A stretch of 64,000 nucleotides of DNA from Clavulina sp. PMI_390 (Eukaryota > Basidiomycota > Agaricomycetes > Cantharellales > Hydnaceae). The stretch spans positions 62,001-126,000 of the forward strand of contig WIDE01000004.1 in assembly GCA_015039315.1 (NCBI GenBank), in the 5' to 3' direction. Below are positions 36,305 through 48,398 of the stretch, in pieces (position 1 is the stretch's first letter; each line of letters starts with the position of its first letter). The notes beneath the pieces are model-generated. The model was not told the origin of the DNA and did no database searches. It saw only the letters and a program-made list of their open reading frames with translations. A program made the position numbers and the translations under genes.

Positions 36305-37328
36305 CGTCGTCTGTTATAGTGTCGTGCGAGGATGAGGAGAGGCACTTCTTGATGGCGATCGGGATGAAGTCTCTCCAGCTTTTATAAGTGTATGTAGATA
36401 GCGAGCACGGTGAGTCAGCATGAGGATTAGGAGCGATCTCGGTGGAAGGGGTAGGAGAAGCGCGATGAACGGTCAGTGACAAGGTCGACTCTAGGATTCA
36501 AAAATCTGCGACTACAATGGAGAGATCTCAGCCTCAATAGGCACTGCATGGCTTATCAGGCAATTGTGGCGCACACATCGACTCTGAGGGGAAGAAATGA
36601 AAGCAGACACCAAGTTTGTATCGAGAGGGCTGTGTGACGCGGGAGTTGTAATATATGAGTATCTGGGCCGCACCCTAGAGTGGAAATTCGATTTTATTGA
36701 CAAGATATATTGTCGTTGTGAGGAGCGCTATGTTGTAACGCCAAGTCGAAGATGTTACTATTGGTTGTCGGCAGGTTCGAGTATTGTAAGTAGTGACTGG
36801 TGGTAATCGAGAGTGTAATGGTGGTTGTAAGGTGGATGTTGAAGCTGATCGTTGGATCGTGGTGACGCTCGTTACGTCTTAGCGTCTGTACTAAGTGAAC
36901 TAAGGGTGTCAGAACTTGACCTCTCACTAGCAGAAAAGGACACTAGCAACAGCAGGCGGCGGTAGGTATCAACCCCCTTCCGCGCTGCGGGACTCCACAC
37001 TCTCCGGCCTCGGCAATCACTAAATCGAGCGATATAAAGGGCAACCCTTGTAGTGTCGATATCTGAAGACAAGCTGCGCTGCAGTATATGTTTGATGTTG
37101 CCAAGTCCTGCCTGGGAAAAGGGAGAGTTGCACAGCAATTTCAACGGCGAGGTGGCAAACACAGCCACCACCGGAGCCATCGGCGGCTTCGAAAGTCACA
37201 AAAATAGTGACATCAAGCTTGGCGTCGCCTTTAGGCGCACAAGGCGTATGGTTGCCCTTCGCGGACCCGCATGTCATATTATTTAAGGCCACCCTTGTGG
37301 TCGGGCTTCTTCACCCCCTCAGCTAGTC
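36305..37328. other. intergenic before the GH79 array
   Basis: A 1.0-kb gap. A TATTTAAGG element at 37279-37287 lies about 45 bp before the first GH79 start codon and could act as its TATA box. No gene is supported. Confidence 0.55.
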
Positions 37329-39643
37329 ATGCCGTCTTTCGTTACAGCTCTGCCTGTGGTCGCGCTCTTTATCCGACTTTCCGTCTGTTTGTCAGACTCC
37401 ACCGTTCAGGTCCAGCTCCCCTCCAGCGTCCCGTCGTATAATGTCATTCAGGATAACTTTCCGGGAATTTCTCTAGAGTTTAATGTCGTAAACCACCTAA
37501 GTACGTCCTTGCGAACACGCTGATGACTCAGGCTGTTGAAAGATAGGCTGATCCTGTCGGCGGGACTGTGCAGTCGGCTCCAGTCCAAGCAGTGTACCTA
37601 CACCAATGGTTAACTACCTCAAAAACCTTCGTTCACGAATGTCCTCCGACTTCCGCCTCCGTGTTGGAGGCAACAGTCTTGATGGCTCATTCTACAATCC
37701 TTCTGCCAGTCAGATGATTAACTTCAACATTGCGAGCACTTCAAACGGCGTAGAGAACATCCCAGTCACTTATGGGCCTCAGATCCTCTCCACTCTCAAG
37801 GTAAGGGAACTAGTTCGGCGAAATGTAACTCTTCTGACACGTCGGAAACGTTTGAATACCTGCAGCAACTTTCCTCGGACGTCGGAGGCATCTATCATCT
37901 CCTTGGTCTCAGCTTGATTTACCCGTCCAACGACACAGACGTGATCAATTTTGCTCAGGCTGCGGAACAAGCCTTGGGCTCGTCCTTAGACTCATTTCTT
38001 GTTGGAAACGTACGTAAATGATTAGTTTATCTTTTACGTCTAATCTTCATCGTCGCTGACGCGCCCTGGTTACCAAGGAGCCCGATCTGTATGAGGAGAA
38101 CCATAAGCGTCCTCCGAACTATACAGTCACCGATTACGTGTGTACAAGTTCCGTGATGACCGCGGACTATGCGGCGCCACATTCATATTTGTTGGGCCAC
38201 AATGTCGTTTTCTGATGGATATCCTGCTTTTTTTCTGTTCAGTCAGGAGAGCTGAATAAAGTTGTTGGAGATCTTCACCAAGCCAGCGTCGGTACCACCT
38301 TGGGGGCTCCATCACTGTGTTGCAAGTAAGCACAACCTACCTGTGTCCTAAGAGCTGCCATTCATCTAACCCTTCACAGCCACCCGAACTGGTGCGCCTT
38401 TCACTCTCAACGTGAAGGTTCACGTGTCGCACCGATATTGACCCGACTGTAGGGGGCTTGCAGATGTACTGACCGCAACGCATAACACTAACGCGATCAA
38501 TCAGCTAAAATATGCTTCGTACGTCTTATTCCTGGGTTTCGGGAGCGCGTCTTTCCTGAGATCTTTGTGTTGCCAGCCTCCAACACTATCCACAAGAGAG
38601 GTACGTAGGCTGTTTATCTCACCTTTCGTGTGAGGTATATTTAAACAGATGTCCGCAGCTGTGATTCCAATGGTGTGGACAGATGGAACATCAGCTATCT
38701 CACTAACCACACCGCCGGTTCGTAAGATCGTCAATTATGTCAACCTCGTTCTTACTTATCCTTGCCGTCAGTTCAAGCTCTCATGACAACCTTCCAAGCG
38801 GATGGCGTGTTGATGGCGAGGAACGCAGGAAAGCAGGTTATTATGGATGAATTCAATACTGCTTCGTGTGGGGGTCAACCTGGGCGCTCTGATACGGTAT
38901 GACGATCCTCTTATTACGCCGTCCGTTCATTGGTTCTCAACTCTCGCGAACTCCTTGCTTAGTTCGCCGCTGCCATGTGGACAGTCGACTACGAGCTCGG
39001 CATGGCTGCTCACAACTACTCAGCTGCTTACGTGCACACGCGCGAGCCTGGTGTTGCTTACGATATATTCACTTACCCAAACACCTCCTCCGCCGAGAAC
39101 TCCGGCTGGACAACGGGTCCGCAGTACTACTCGCTTTTATTGCTCACCGAAGCACTTAGTACGCTGGGGTCTTCATCTTCTGGAAGCGTTGTTGTCGATC
39201 TCAACTTGCCCAACCCCACTACCACATGGGGCTATGCAATCTACGACTCTTCCTCCTTGAGTGGTGCCCCACGCACTCTTGTTCTTGCGAACACGGGCAC
39301 CAGCAGTACGACATTTGTTCTCCCATCTGGACTTGCACCGACATCAATGCTTAAGAGTGTTGTGCGGACCATGAGCGCTCCATCAGTAACGGAAAAGTCG
39401 AATATCAAGTATGCAGGCCAGAGCGTTGATGGTACTGGGACAATTCAGGGGAAACACTCGCAGACGACCCTGAGCTGCAGCGGCGGGTGTAACGTTCAGG
39501 TGTCTGGACCAAGCGTGGCGCTCGTGGTGTTGCAGACCCAGTCGTCAGGGACTTTGCGGGCGGTTTCCATGCCATGCGTTTCGCTTTTCGTTGCATCCTT
39601 CCTTGGCTCTGTAAGCCTGATGGGGTTGGGCGCTATCTGGTAA
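37329..39643 (+). CDS. GH79 beta-glucuronidase-like enzyme, tandem copy 1
   Basis: Secreted glycoside hydrolase of family 79 type. A signal peptide (MPSFVTALPVVALFIRLSVC) precedes LPSSVPSYNVIQDNFPGISL. An intron splits the loop before MVNYLKNLRSRMSSDFRLRVG. The acid/base segment is VGN|EPDLYEE, split by an intron between Asn and Glu. The nucleophile region is VIMDEFNTASCGGQPGRSDT. Downstream is FAAAMWTVDYELGMAAHNYS, then a C-terminal beta-sandwich (YAIYDSSSLSGAPRTLVLAN). The end is a hydrophobic tail (VSLFVASFLGSVSLMGL), suggesting a GPI signal. Eleven exons by my splicing, all joining in frame, so the copy looks intact. Confidence 0.87.
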
Positions 39644-40267
39644 CAACCGTAGATTTTGTTTCCATCGCCTGCGTTATCAAGGACCGATTGAGCAGGGCCC
39701 ACTGTGCATGATTTCTTCTCGTTTCTCATTCCGCTAGATCCTGAATTTTCTCCGAATGCAACCTCGAATAGAGCCACAAAGATGTTGTTGTTGTTAGTTT
39801 AGTCAATTATGACTGGTCCTCGGGGCCTGGTGCCCAAACAACACGGCTCCGCGCCTACCGAGGATTACTACTTCTCTACAAAATTCCAGTCTCCTCTCTA
39901 CGCTACAACCAGAACGAAGACGCCTAGCAAACTTGTTGATAAGGAGGGTTCTACAAGCCCGAGCTTCGCCGATTCGGAGGAAAGAAAACTTCCGCCGCGG
40001 GCGCCAACTTGAGTTGCCAAGCACAACATAGCCACTCCAGATCGTTTCGGCCATGTGGAAAGCAATAAATTAGTAACCGTCTCACGTTAAGATCGTTTCC
40101 CTTGATGGGGATACTTTTGGCGTGCTTGGCGCTCGCTGGAGCGGAGCTATGAATAACATGGCGTCCACATCCCGGCCCACTGGTTATGTATTGTCGTGAT
40201 ATAAGGCGCCTATCTATCTATTAGCTCTTGCCTTCTCTTTTTTCTCCCTTCGACCGTGAAATTTAGG
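39644..40267. other. intergenic GH79 copy 1 / copy 2
   Basis: 624 bp. A TATAAGG element at 40199-40205 lies about 65 bp before the copy 2 start. No gene is supported. Confidence 0.5.
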
Positions 40268-42646
40268 ATGTCGTCTCTCCTTTCAGCACTCTCGCTCTTT
40301 ACACTCACTCTCTTTATCCGACCATCTACGTGTGCATCCGACTCCACCGTGCAAGTCCAGCTCCCTTCCAGCGTCCCATCCTACAATGTCATCCAAGACA
40401 ACTTCCCCGGAATCTCTCTGGAATTCAACGTCTTGGATCATCTGAGTACGTCGCCTCGATTTTGAAATAGGGCGTGAGCACCATGAGTGGCTGATAAAGC
40501 TGCTATCACCAAGTCGGCCCTAGCCCAAGCAATGTCGCTGTTCCAATGGTCAACTATCTCAAGAACCTCCGTTCGCGGATGTCTTCCGATTTCCGCCTCC
40601 GCATTGGAGGGAACAGTCTTGATGGCTCATTCTACGACCCTACTGCCACCCAAATGATCAACTTCAACCTCAACAGCACAGCGAACGGTATCAAAAACAT
40701 TCCAGTCACGTATGGCCCCCAAGTCCTTACTACGCTCAAAGTACGTAAATTGGTTATCTCGGCGAAACTTGTGCCTGAAGCTCCGAGACCCCCTTGCTCC
40801 CTATTTATCCAGCAACTCGGTTCGGATGTCGGCGGAATTTATCATCTCCTTGATCTTAGCTTGGTGTACCCGTATAATGACACGGATGTGGTGAAATTTG
40901 CACAAGCTGCGCAGCAGGTCCTTGGATCCTCTTTGGACTCGCTCCTCACCGGAAATGTATGCGTTGCAAACCAATCTAATACTTACGTGTATCTGCGCTT
41001 ACCCGTATCGTGAATAAAGGAACCTGATTTATATGCGGAAGACTTCAAACGCCCCGCGAACTACTCAGTTTTTGATTACGTGAGTGTCTCCCTGCTCCCA
41101 CTCGTTCGGATCGCCTTCGTTGTAGATCTATGCCCCACTCGACCGGTGCAGGCTATTGATAGCACAGGGTTTGATTCTCACTAATTTCTCCGCTTTTCTT
41201 CCATCATTAGTCTGCAGAGCTGAATAAAGTCGTTGGAGACCTCCGCCAGGGCAGTGTGAGCGCGAGTATTGGCGCCCCTTCTTTGTGCTGCAGGTCAGTA
41301 GCAGTGTTAATTCTTGCTCATGTTGAAAATGACATTGAATATTTTACTAGTCATCCGGATTGGTGAGGTTTTACGCTGTCCAGCCATCAGTAGACACTGA
41401 ATTCCTACTATTCTCGATATTACCATCATCATGCTCAGGGGTCTGGCTGATGTGCTAGGTGCTACACTGAATACTGGCGCCGCCAGCAACATGAAATATG
41501 CTTCGTAGGTGAATCTGTTAGTCATCTGCGGTACCCTTGTCTGATGCCTCATATCATAAGGCTGCAGCACTACCCACAGCAAGCGTATGTGCAACTGTCA
41601 CCGGACTTCCCTCGTATGAAAACTGATAGTAGCTCATCCTAGATGCGACTCCGTCGGTATAAACCGATGGAACATCAGCTACTTGACAAATCATTCAGCT
41701 GGTACGTTCACGCCTACAACATAGTCAAGCCTACTCTCACTCACATCGAATTTTAGTGCAAGACCTGATGAATACGTTTCAAGCCGATGGTGTGCTTATG
41801 GCGAAGAACGCGGGCAAGCAAGTTATCATGGACGAATTCAACACTGCATCATGTGGCGGCCAAGTAGGACGCTCTGACACGGTAAAGTCGCCCTTTCCTC
41901 ACTAATATCATTGCTGAACGGAAAACTCGTAGTTTGCCGCAGCCATGTGGACGGTTGATTACGAGCTCGGCATGGCAGCCAACAATTATTCTGCTGGCTA
42001 CCTGCATACCCGCGAGCCTGGCGTCGCATATGACATATTTACTTATCCGAATACGACATCCGTAGCGAACTCTGGATGGCAAACTGGCCCACAGTATTAT
42101 TCGCTTCTGCTCCTTACGGAGGCGCTTAGCACGCTGGATTCGTCTTCAACAGGCAGCGTTGTGGTGGATCTTGACCTACCGAACCCCACCGTCAACTGGG
42201 GATACGCAATTTACGACTCCTCTGCTCTCAATAGCGCCCCTCGCACCCTCGTTCTCTCGAACGCTGGTACCAGCAGCATGTCATTCACTATTCCATCTGG
42301 TCTCGCGCCGTCTTCTACCTTGTCGACGGTAGTACGTACCATGACCGCGCCGTCGCTAACGGACAAGTCATCCGTCACATATGCTGGTCAGCTCGTTGAT
42401 GGAACAGGCACGATACAGGGCACACACTCTCAGACAACTGTCAACTGCCAGAACGGTTGCAGTGTGCAAGTACCTGGTCCAGGTGTGGTGCTGGTTGTGC
42501 TACAAACCCAGTCCGGTACGACAGCTGTTGTGCCAGAAGTTAACAATCAACCATCGAGCGCTAGAAAGGGCCTGGTTTTGCTCCCTGAATTGTTTGTTAC
42601 GTTCGTCCTCAGCTCTTTGGGCTTGGTGGCACTCAGCGCTATTTAG
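40268..42646 (+). CDS. GH79 beta-glucuronidase-like enzyme, tandem copy 2
   Basis: Same architecture as copy 1, starting MSSLLSALSLFTLTLFIRPS (signal peptide; the Met at 40268 is the first ATG in frame). LPSSVPSYNVIQDNFPGISL follows, then IGPSPSNVAVPMVNYLKN after the first intron. The acid/base segment is LTGN|EPDLYAED. The loop region CCSHPDWGLADVLGATLN is split by an intron. The nucleophile block is VIMDEFNTASCGGQVGRSDT. The last exon is FAAAMWTVDYELGMAANNYS, through the beta-sandwich. The C-terminal tail PELFVTFVLSSLGLVALSAI is hydrophobic and GPI-like. It shares every intron position I could check with copy 1, and its coding regions are closest to that copy. Confidence 0.88.
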
Positions 42647-43074
42647 TTTGTACGGTTTTGTATTGTTGTTATTCTCCTTCCACCGGTTTCCGTCGAATAA
42701 ATTATTCTGTTGTCCTCTTACCTCATAGATTTTCAATCGTATGCCGGTGGAATAAGGGTAGACGGGGGAGCGTGCGAAACAGAATGACAGTAACGGTCAC
42801 TCTGACATGTGTGACATGAATGAAGCTGCTCCCCGCGGTGATTGTTATCTTACAATGATGCTGCGCACTACAATAGGGCTTGGCATTTAGGTCATAGTCT
42901 CCCCTATTCATAGTATCTCCGTAACCACTGGCGCGCGCTTGGACACTACCTGATGGCGGCGAACCTCCGCCCACCGTTACGTCTCCGAATAAAATCCTCA
43001 TGTTTGAGGCGTGCAATATCCTTAATGGTCGTTTCTTCCAGACAAGATACCTCATCCCTTCCCCTTAGCCCCAC
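42647..43074. other. intergenic GH79 copy 2 / copy 3
   Basis: 428 bp, no gene seen. An AATAAA signal (42697-42702) lies about 50 bp after the copy 2 stop and may be its polyadenylation signal. Confidence 0.55.
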
Positions 43075-45415
43075 ATGTCCCCAATTTTTGGGATTTCCTT
43101 ACTCCTAGCGTGCTATGCTCGACCCTCGCTGTCAGCCTCGACTATACAGATCCAGCTCCCGTCTAGCATTCCATCACACAATGTCGTGCAAGACAACTTC
43201 CCCGGCATCTCTTTGGAGTTCAACGTTCTAAACTACCTGAGTATGTCCTGCTGTCATACCTATCCTATACCCCAAGACATGTTGACGTGCAGTCAATTGA
43301 CCGAATTGTCCTCAAGTTGGACCTTCCCCAGGCAGCATCCCTACTCCGATGAAGAATTACCTCACAAATCTACGTTCCCGCATGAGCTCCGATTTTCGTC
43401 TTCGAATAGGAGGGAACAGCCTTGACGGCTCCTTCTACGATCCATCCGCTACCCAAATGATCAACTTCAATCTTGCAAGTATTGCTGGTGGTATCAAGAA
43501 TGTCCCTGTCACATATGGTCCACAAATCCTCCCTACTCTCAGCGTAAGCGAACTCTTTGGCGCCATATGAACCAACATTTCACGAAAAGGCGTCTAAATC
43601 TCTGGTTGCGGGTCTAGCAACTCTCATCAAGCGTCGGGGGGATCTCTCATCTCATTGGCCTTAGTCTCATGTACCCCTACAATGATTCAGATGTGGTCAA
43701 GTTCGCACAAGCTGCTCAAGGGACCTTGGGATCATCCCTAGATTCACTCCTGGTTGGGAATGTGAGCCACCCCACTTATGTGGTGCCCAGGGTTGACACT
43801 CAGCTATCTCTCCACAGGAGCCCGATCTGTATTGGGAGAACCACAAACGCTCAGCGATGTATTCAGTCGCTAACTACGTGAGCACATGTCTTATATCTTC
43901 CGAAGCATGTACGCCGCCGACACATGTGGTGTCGAGGTGGCGTCAACAGCAGCGATCCCCATGCTATCGATTATGCTGACACCGCCCTTCTTCCTCATAC
44001 GGCCAGTCTACGGAGTTTAGCAAGGTTGTTTCTGATCTCTACAAAGGTGGCATCAACGCCAGCCTTGCAGATCCCTCGATTTGCTGCAGGTGGGCACTGT
44101 CATTGCTTATCTCGGATTAGACAGCTTAGCTCGTTCATTCTTGTAGCACGCCTAATTGGTAGGCCCTCCAGTCTCCTACGTATAGCGCTGCTTGAAAGGT
44201 GCCGACTGAACTGCTTTCATCTGACAGGACTCTCGTCGATGTGCTTGGCGTGACACGAAACATTACCGCGAGCCACCAGTTCAAATACACATCGTATGAA
44301 TAACCTTCTTGCCTATTATATCGCGTCTATTCTGACTCTTCTGATTGGCTTAGTTTGCAACACTATGCTCAATCAAGGTATGAATGCTTCGCGCACGTGT
44401 TGATTTGCGGCTGAACTCGCTATCATAGCTGCACACCAGCACAGTCAAATTCGTGGAATATTTCCTACCTTACTAATCATTCGGCTGGTAAGTTCAAACC
44501 CGTGCTTGTGCGAATATTTCACTGATTTGGTAAACTACCATAGTACAGGAGCTGTTGGACTGGGAATCAGATGGAATACTGTTGGCGAAGCAAGCAGGCA
44601 AAACAGTCATCATGAACGAATTTAACTCAGCTTCATGTGGCGGTGAACCCGGGCGCTCAGATACAGTACGTCACCCTCCTGCCGACAATTTGTGCTGGTA
44701 CTGACGTTACATATATGAATTCTTCCATCAGTTCGCTGCAGCCATGTGGACGGTTGACTATGCGCTCGCTATGGCTTCCAGGAACTTCAGTGCGGCATAT
44801 CTCCACACACGCGAGCCGGGCGTCACATACAACATTTTCACCTACCCAAACACGACCTCTGTCTCAAACTCCAAGTGGAAGACGGGCCCGCCTTATTACT
44901 CCCTGCTGCTCCTAACCGAGGCTCTGAGCACTATAAACTCCAGTGCCTCGGGAAGCCTCGTTGCCGACCTCAACTTGCCCAACCCACTCAATACGTGGGG
45001 CTACGCGATCTACGACTCTTCTGCCTCAAACGGGACCGGCACTCCTCGCGCGTTTGTTCTATCCAATGCAGCGCGAGGTCGCCAGACTTTTGCCATCCCT
45101 TCGGGTCTTGCACCATCCCTGACACTCAGAACTGTAGTACGCACCCTGAGCGCGCCATCATTAACGGAAAAGACGAACGTCAAGTACGCCGGCCAAAGTG
45201 CGGATGGGACAGGCATACTACAAGGAAGGCACTCTGAAACGGCCTTGAACTGTACGATGGGCTGCAACGTGCAGGTGTCTGGCCCAGGCGTGGCGCTTGT
45301 AGTGCTGCAAACGCAGTATTCCGATGCGGTCCCGAGGCTCTCAGAGATGCCAGTGGCACTTGCATTGCTTTCAATGTCATGGGTCATCGTGAGCTGGAAC
45401 TGGAGTTGGTCATGA
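43075..45415 (+). CDS. GH79 beta-glucuronidase-like enzyme, tandem copy 3 (most divergent)
   Basis: Starts MSPIFGISLLLACYARPSL (signal peptide) and continues LPSSIPSHNVVQDNFPGISL. Exons match copies 1 and 2 in order: PTPMKNYLTNLRSRMSSDF, QLSSSVGGISHLIGLSL, VGN|EPDLYWEN (acid/base Glu kept), then a diverged middle exon (STEFSKVVSDLYKGGINASL) and CCSTPNWTLVDVLG. The nucleophile block is VIMNEFNSASCGGEPGRSDT, so the Glu is kept though the residue before it is Asn rather than Asp. The C-terminal tail is MPVALALLSMSWVIVSWNWSWS, Trp-rich and less GPI-like than its siblings. Intact frame in all exons. Confidence 0.87.
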
Positions 45416-46205
45416 GTCTTACCTGCTCTTCGCTCTCCTTCATTGTCTAAATGGGATCAGTAGAAGTCGCGAGGGTTTAGGATTTGACAACTTGCTAGCT
45501 TTCTTTATTAGATGTCAGTTTCTGAGACTATTGGTTGCTTTGTGTGTGCTTATGTTACGGCTAGATAAGATGTAAACGCTCTAGCTCCCCAGATATGTTG
45601 TAGTTCTAGATCGGTAATGACAATAGCAGTCATTCGCTACAGGAATATCCTCGCCAGAGAGCACGATTCGTGCGGAGCGTCATGTCAGCGTTTGTAAGCA
45701 GAGGGATGAAGTAGAAGCGGAGAATCTGTCCAATAACGGGCGGTGCGTTTCTAGTTTGCATGTGCATCTCATGGCACTTTCTTCTCTCCTTCTTTTATAG
45801 TACCCTAATATATCGGCCGATTCTTCCCGATCCATATGTGTAATACCTCGGGCAGCGGACTATATCACTTGTTGCCCTACGAGAGCGATCCACGACTCCA
45901 GATTGCTCCTCAGAGGTAAACGCGGCTACATTTCTCGTAACCTCCTGGTGTTAGGCACTCTGACGAATCCACTGATAGTGTGAAGGGGAATAAAAACCGA
46001 TTGGGTGAATGGATTGATGCGATTAGTCGTCGTGAGTGTGGGAGTGGCACAAGGAAGCCTTGATAATAAACAAGAGAATTTGACAGAACTGAACATGCAA
46101 ACGACAGCAAGAAAAGCAAGATGCATGCATCAAGACAATGGTGGTATACTGGAATAATGAAAGAACCAAGAAAATGTGTCCACGCGGGAGAAGATCTCAC
46201 GGCCT
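45416..46205. other. intergenic GH79 copy 3 / F-box gene
   Basis: 790 bp between convergent genes. Only short overlapping open frames; no supported feature. Confidence 0.55.
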
Positions 46206-47648
46206 TTAGGACATGAGAATCCACGAAGAAGTTGGTTCGCATCGGGCATAAACAAGGCCCTTCTTTGAGGCCTTGATTTGGCCTGCTGACCATAAGAGGG
46301 GCGTCGTGGCAACACCAACGCTGCGTAGGCTCCTACTGGGGCTGAGGAGTTCAGGGACCCAAACCAGTGCGCTGTGACGAGAGCACACATCGAGGCTGTC
46401 AGCAGAAAATGTAGATTGGAAAAATAACTAATCAGTGTCTGGGAAACGATAGAGACCGAGCTGTTGTGCAATCGGGTGATGGATAACATACCTCAAGATC
46501 ATTTCATTGGTGGTGTGAGAATCTGCCAGCAGGGTCCATTCGACCTGCTGCAAGAGAGGCATTGAGGATACAATATTGCAGACTGCCGCGCGAATCTCAG
46601 GGGATGGGAATGCGCAGTGGTGTACCCTGAGCTTTCTCAGCTTGGGCAAGCGGCAAATAAGGCCAGTATAGAGAGGCAAGGGATCCTCGCCAGCAAATCC
46701 GATCTCCAGTTCTTCCAGCTGTGATGCGGCTGTGGGCTTTGGAGGTGTGGGCGGCGTAGTCTGTGAGACAGCACCGAACATTGGTGGCAGGACGGCGTTT
46801 GCTGCTGCAGCTGCTCCAGGAACAGTACTAAGAGACTCTACAAGGGCCTCGATCTCCGTCTCGCTAGTTGTATCAATCACGAGAGAGCGCAGGGAAGGTG
46901 GAAGCGCGATGTGACGGAGCAGACTGAGTTTGCTCAGATGAATATGGCTCAATGATGTGTATTCCTCCGTCATCGAGGGAGTATCTTGGGAGGTCGTAGC
47001 GGGGGGCGCGATGATAGACATCGTGCGTAGCCCGCTACGATGCCGTGCCCAAAAGTCGGGCCCAAATGAAATCAAGAGCGGGTCAGTTGAGCGGATGCGG
47101 AGCTCTTTGAGGCTCGCGGGAAGAGGGATGGAGCGCAGGCATCCAACCACGATCGCGTGGGAGGCTCCGATGTCGAGCTCGAGTCCCTCGAGATATTTGA
47201 TTGAGCCAATTGTGTAGAACAACCCGATAAGGTGGTCAACGAGCTCGGCGCCACTGGCCCCGCGTAACGTCATAGCTTGGTCGAGCGTGACGCGCACATG
47301 TTTTATATGGTGGGATTGAGAGTGCTGTCGGAGGATTTGGGTCTGGAGTTGAATCGAGAGGAGTGTAGATGGGATAGCATCCTTGGTGGGTTTGATGTTC
47401 GCGGCAAAGCAGCGATAGAGGAAGGGGGCCGATTCGATGAAGAGGTCCCGACAGACGAGACTGAGCAGCCTCAGCGCTGCTACATCTGCATTCTCAACGA
47501 TGGAGACAATGATGTCCCAGGGCAGTAAAACTGATTTTGTGGCGAGGGAGGGGGAGGCGAGCGCGTTGGCATCGTCGGTGGCCCCCGTGGCACTGCATGA
47601 AAAATGGGGCAATCTCGCCTCCGGCAAGCCACAAAGGATTGCTGTCAT
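46206..47648 (-). CDS. F-box-like protein 1
   Basis: Probable substrate receptor of an SCF ubiquitin ligase, by family. Preferred start 47648 (MTAILCGLPEARL); an in-frame upstream Met exists at 47717. LLPWDIIVSIVENADVAALR (residues about 45-65) and LLSLVCRDLF match the F-box helix pattern; then come leucine-rich strand-helix units (YLEGLELDIG, LKELRIRST, LRSLVIDTTS, LEELEIGFAG, LPKLRKLRVHHC). An intron at 46396-46491 joins NEMILR to a short last exon (SLDVCSRHSALVW...), giving 448 residues in frame. Without the intron it would end 22 codons later at RFPDTD. The Met before the F-box and the weak intron make the ends uncertain. Confidence 0.75.
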
Positions 47649-48398
47649 CGCTACTGAGTGGCAGGTGTCGACGAAAAAAAAAAAGTTGATCAATAATGAG
47701 GATATTGAGGAGGGCAAACTGGCAGGGGGGGCAAGAGATAAGGGTGCTGTTGCTGGGCCTCGCGGAAGGAGGGAGTTATATTGGCCTCACGTCGAGGCGA
47801 AGGCCAAAGGGATTCCCAGCTAATTCACTATGACAATCTCACTCTCCCTGCCCGTTACCACAGTGGAATGATGCCAGATCGGGTAATAGAAGATTGCGTG
47901 ACGGCACGCGTTCCATTCGTATTCAGATATGAGATTCAAATGCGCATAACGGGGCGCGCAGGAGCCCGCCTCTGGCGGATGCAAAGGACGATGATGCTGC
48001 AGTGGATCCACCTATAGTCCTAGTTTAGCAGCCCAGCGCTATTGACTTGTATACTATACTAAACACCATCCGGTTTTTCCGCCTAACATTGGCAGACACT
48101 ACCGGAATTCATACAGGTCTACAATATCTCTATCAGCGCATTCCATCGTACGAGGACTGTTTGCTTCATGAAATTCTTGGAAGCCGCCCGATAGACGCCT
48201 AATCCGGAAAAGCCGCTAACAGAATGGCACAAACGGACACTTCGACAATCTATATGAAGACGAAAACTGACTGGCAAGGTCAGCCACCATATCTTTTTTT
48301 CATGCGGCCGGAGGAGCTTACTCACCTTTACGATTCGCCCACTGCTCCCATCGATTACAGCAAAGCCCTGCGCTAGCCTGCAGGCTTCCTGATCCACC
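47649..48398. other. intergenic between the two F-box genes
   Basis: 750 bp. The proximal part is promoter of F-box gene 1. An A11 run at 47674-47684 is present. The part near 48280-48415 may instead hold extra 3' exons of F-box gene 2 (see that entry). Confidence 0.45.

Noticed and set aside
37329..45415. GH79 copies as pseudogenes because long open frames are broken
   Set aside because: Every break is explained by a good GT..AG intron at the same place in all three copies.
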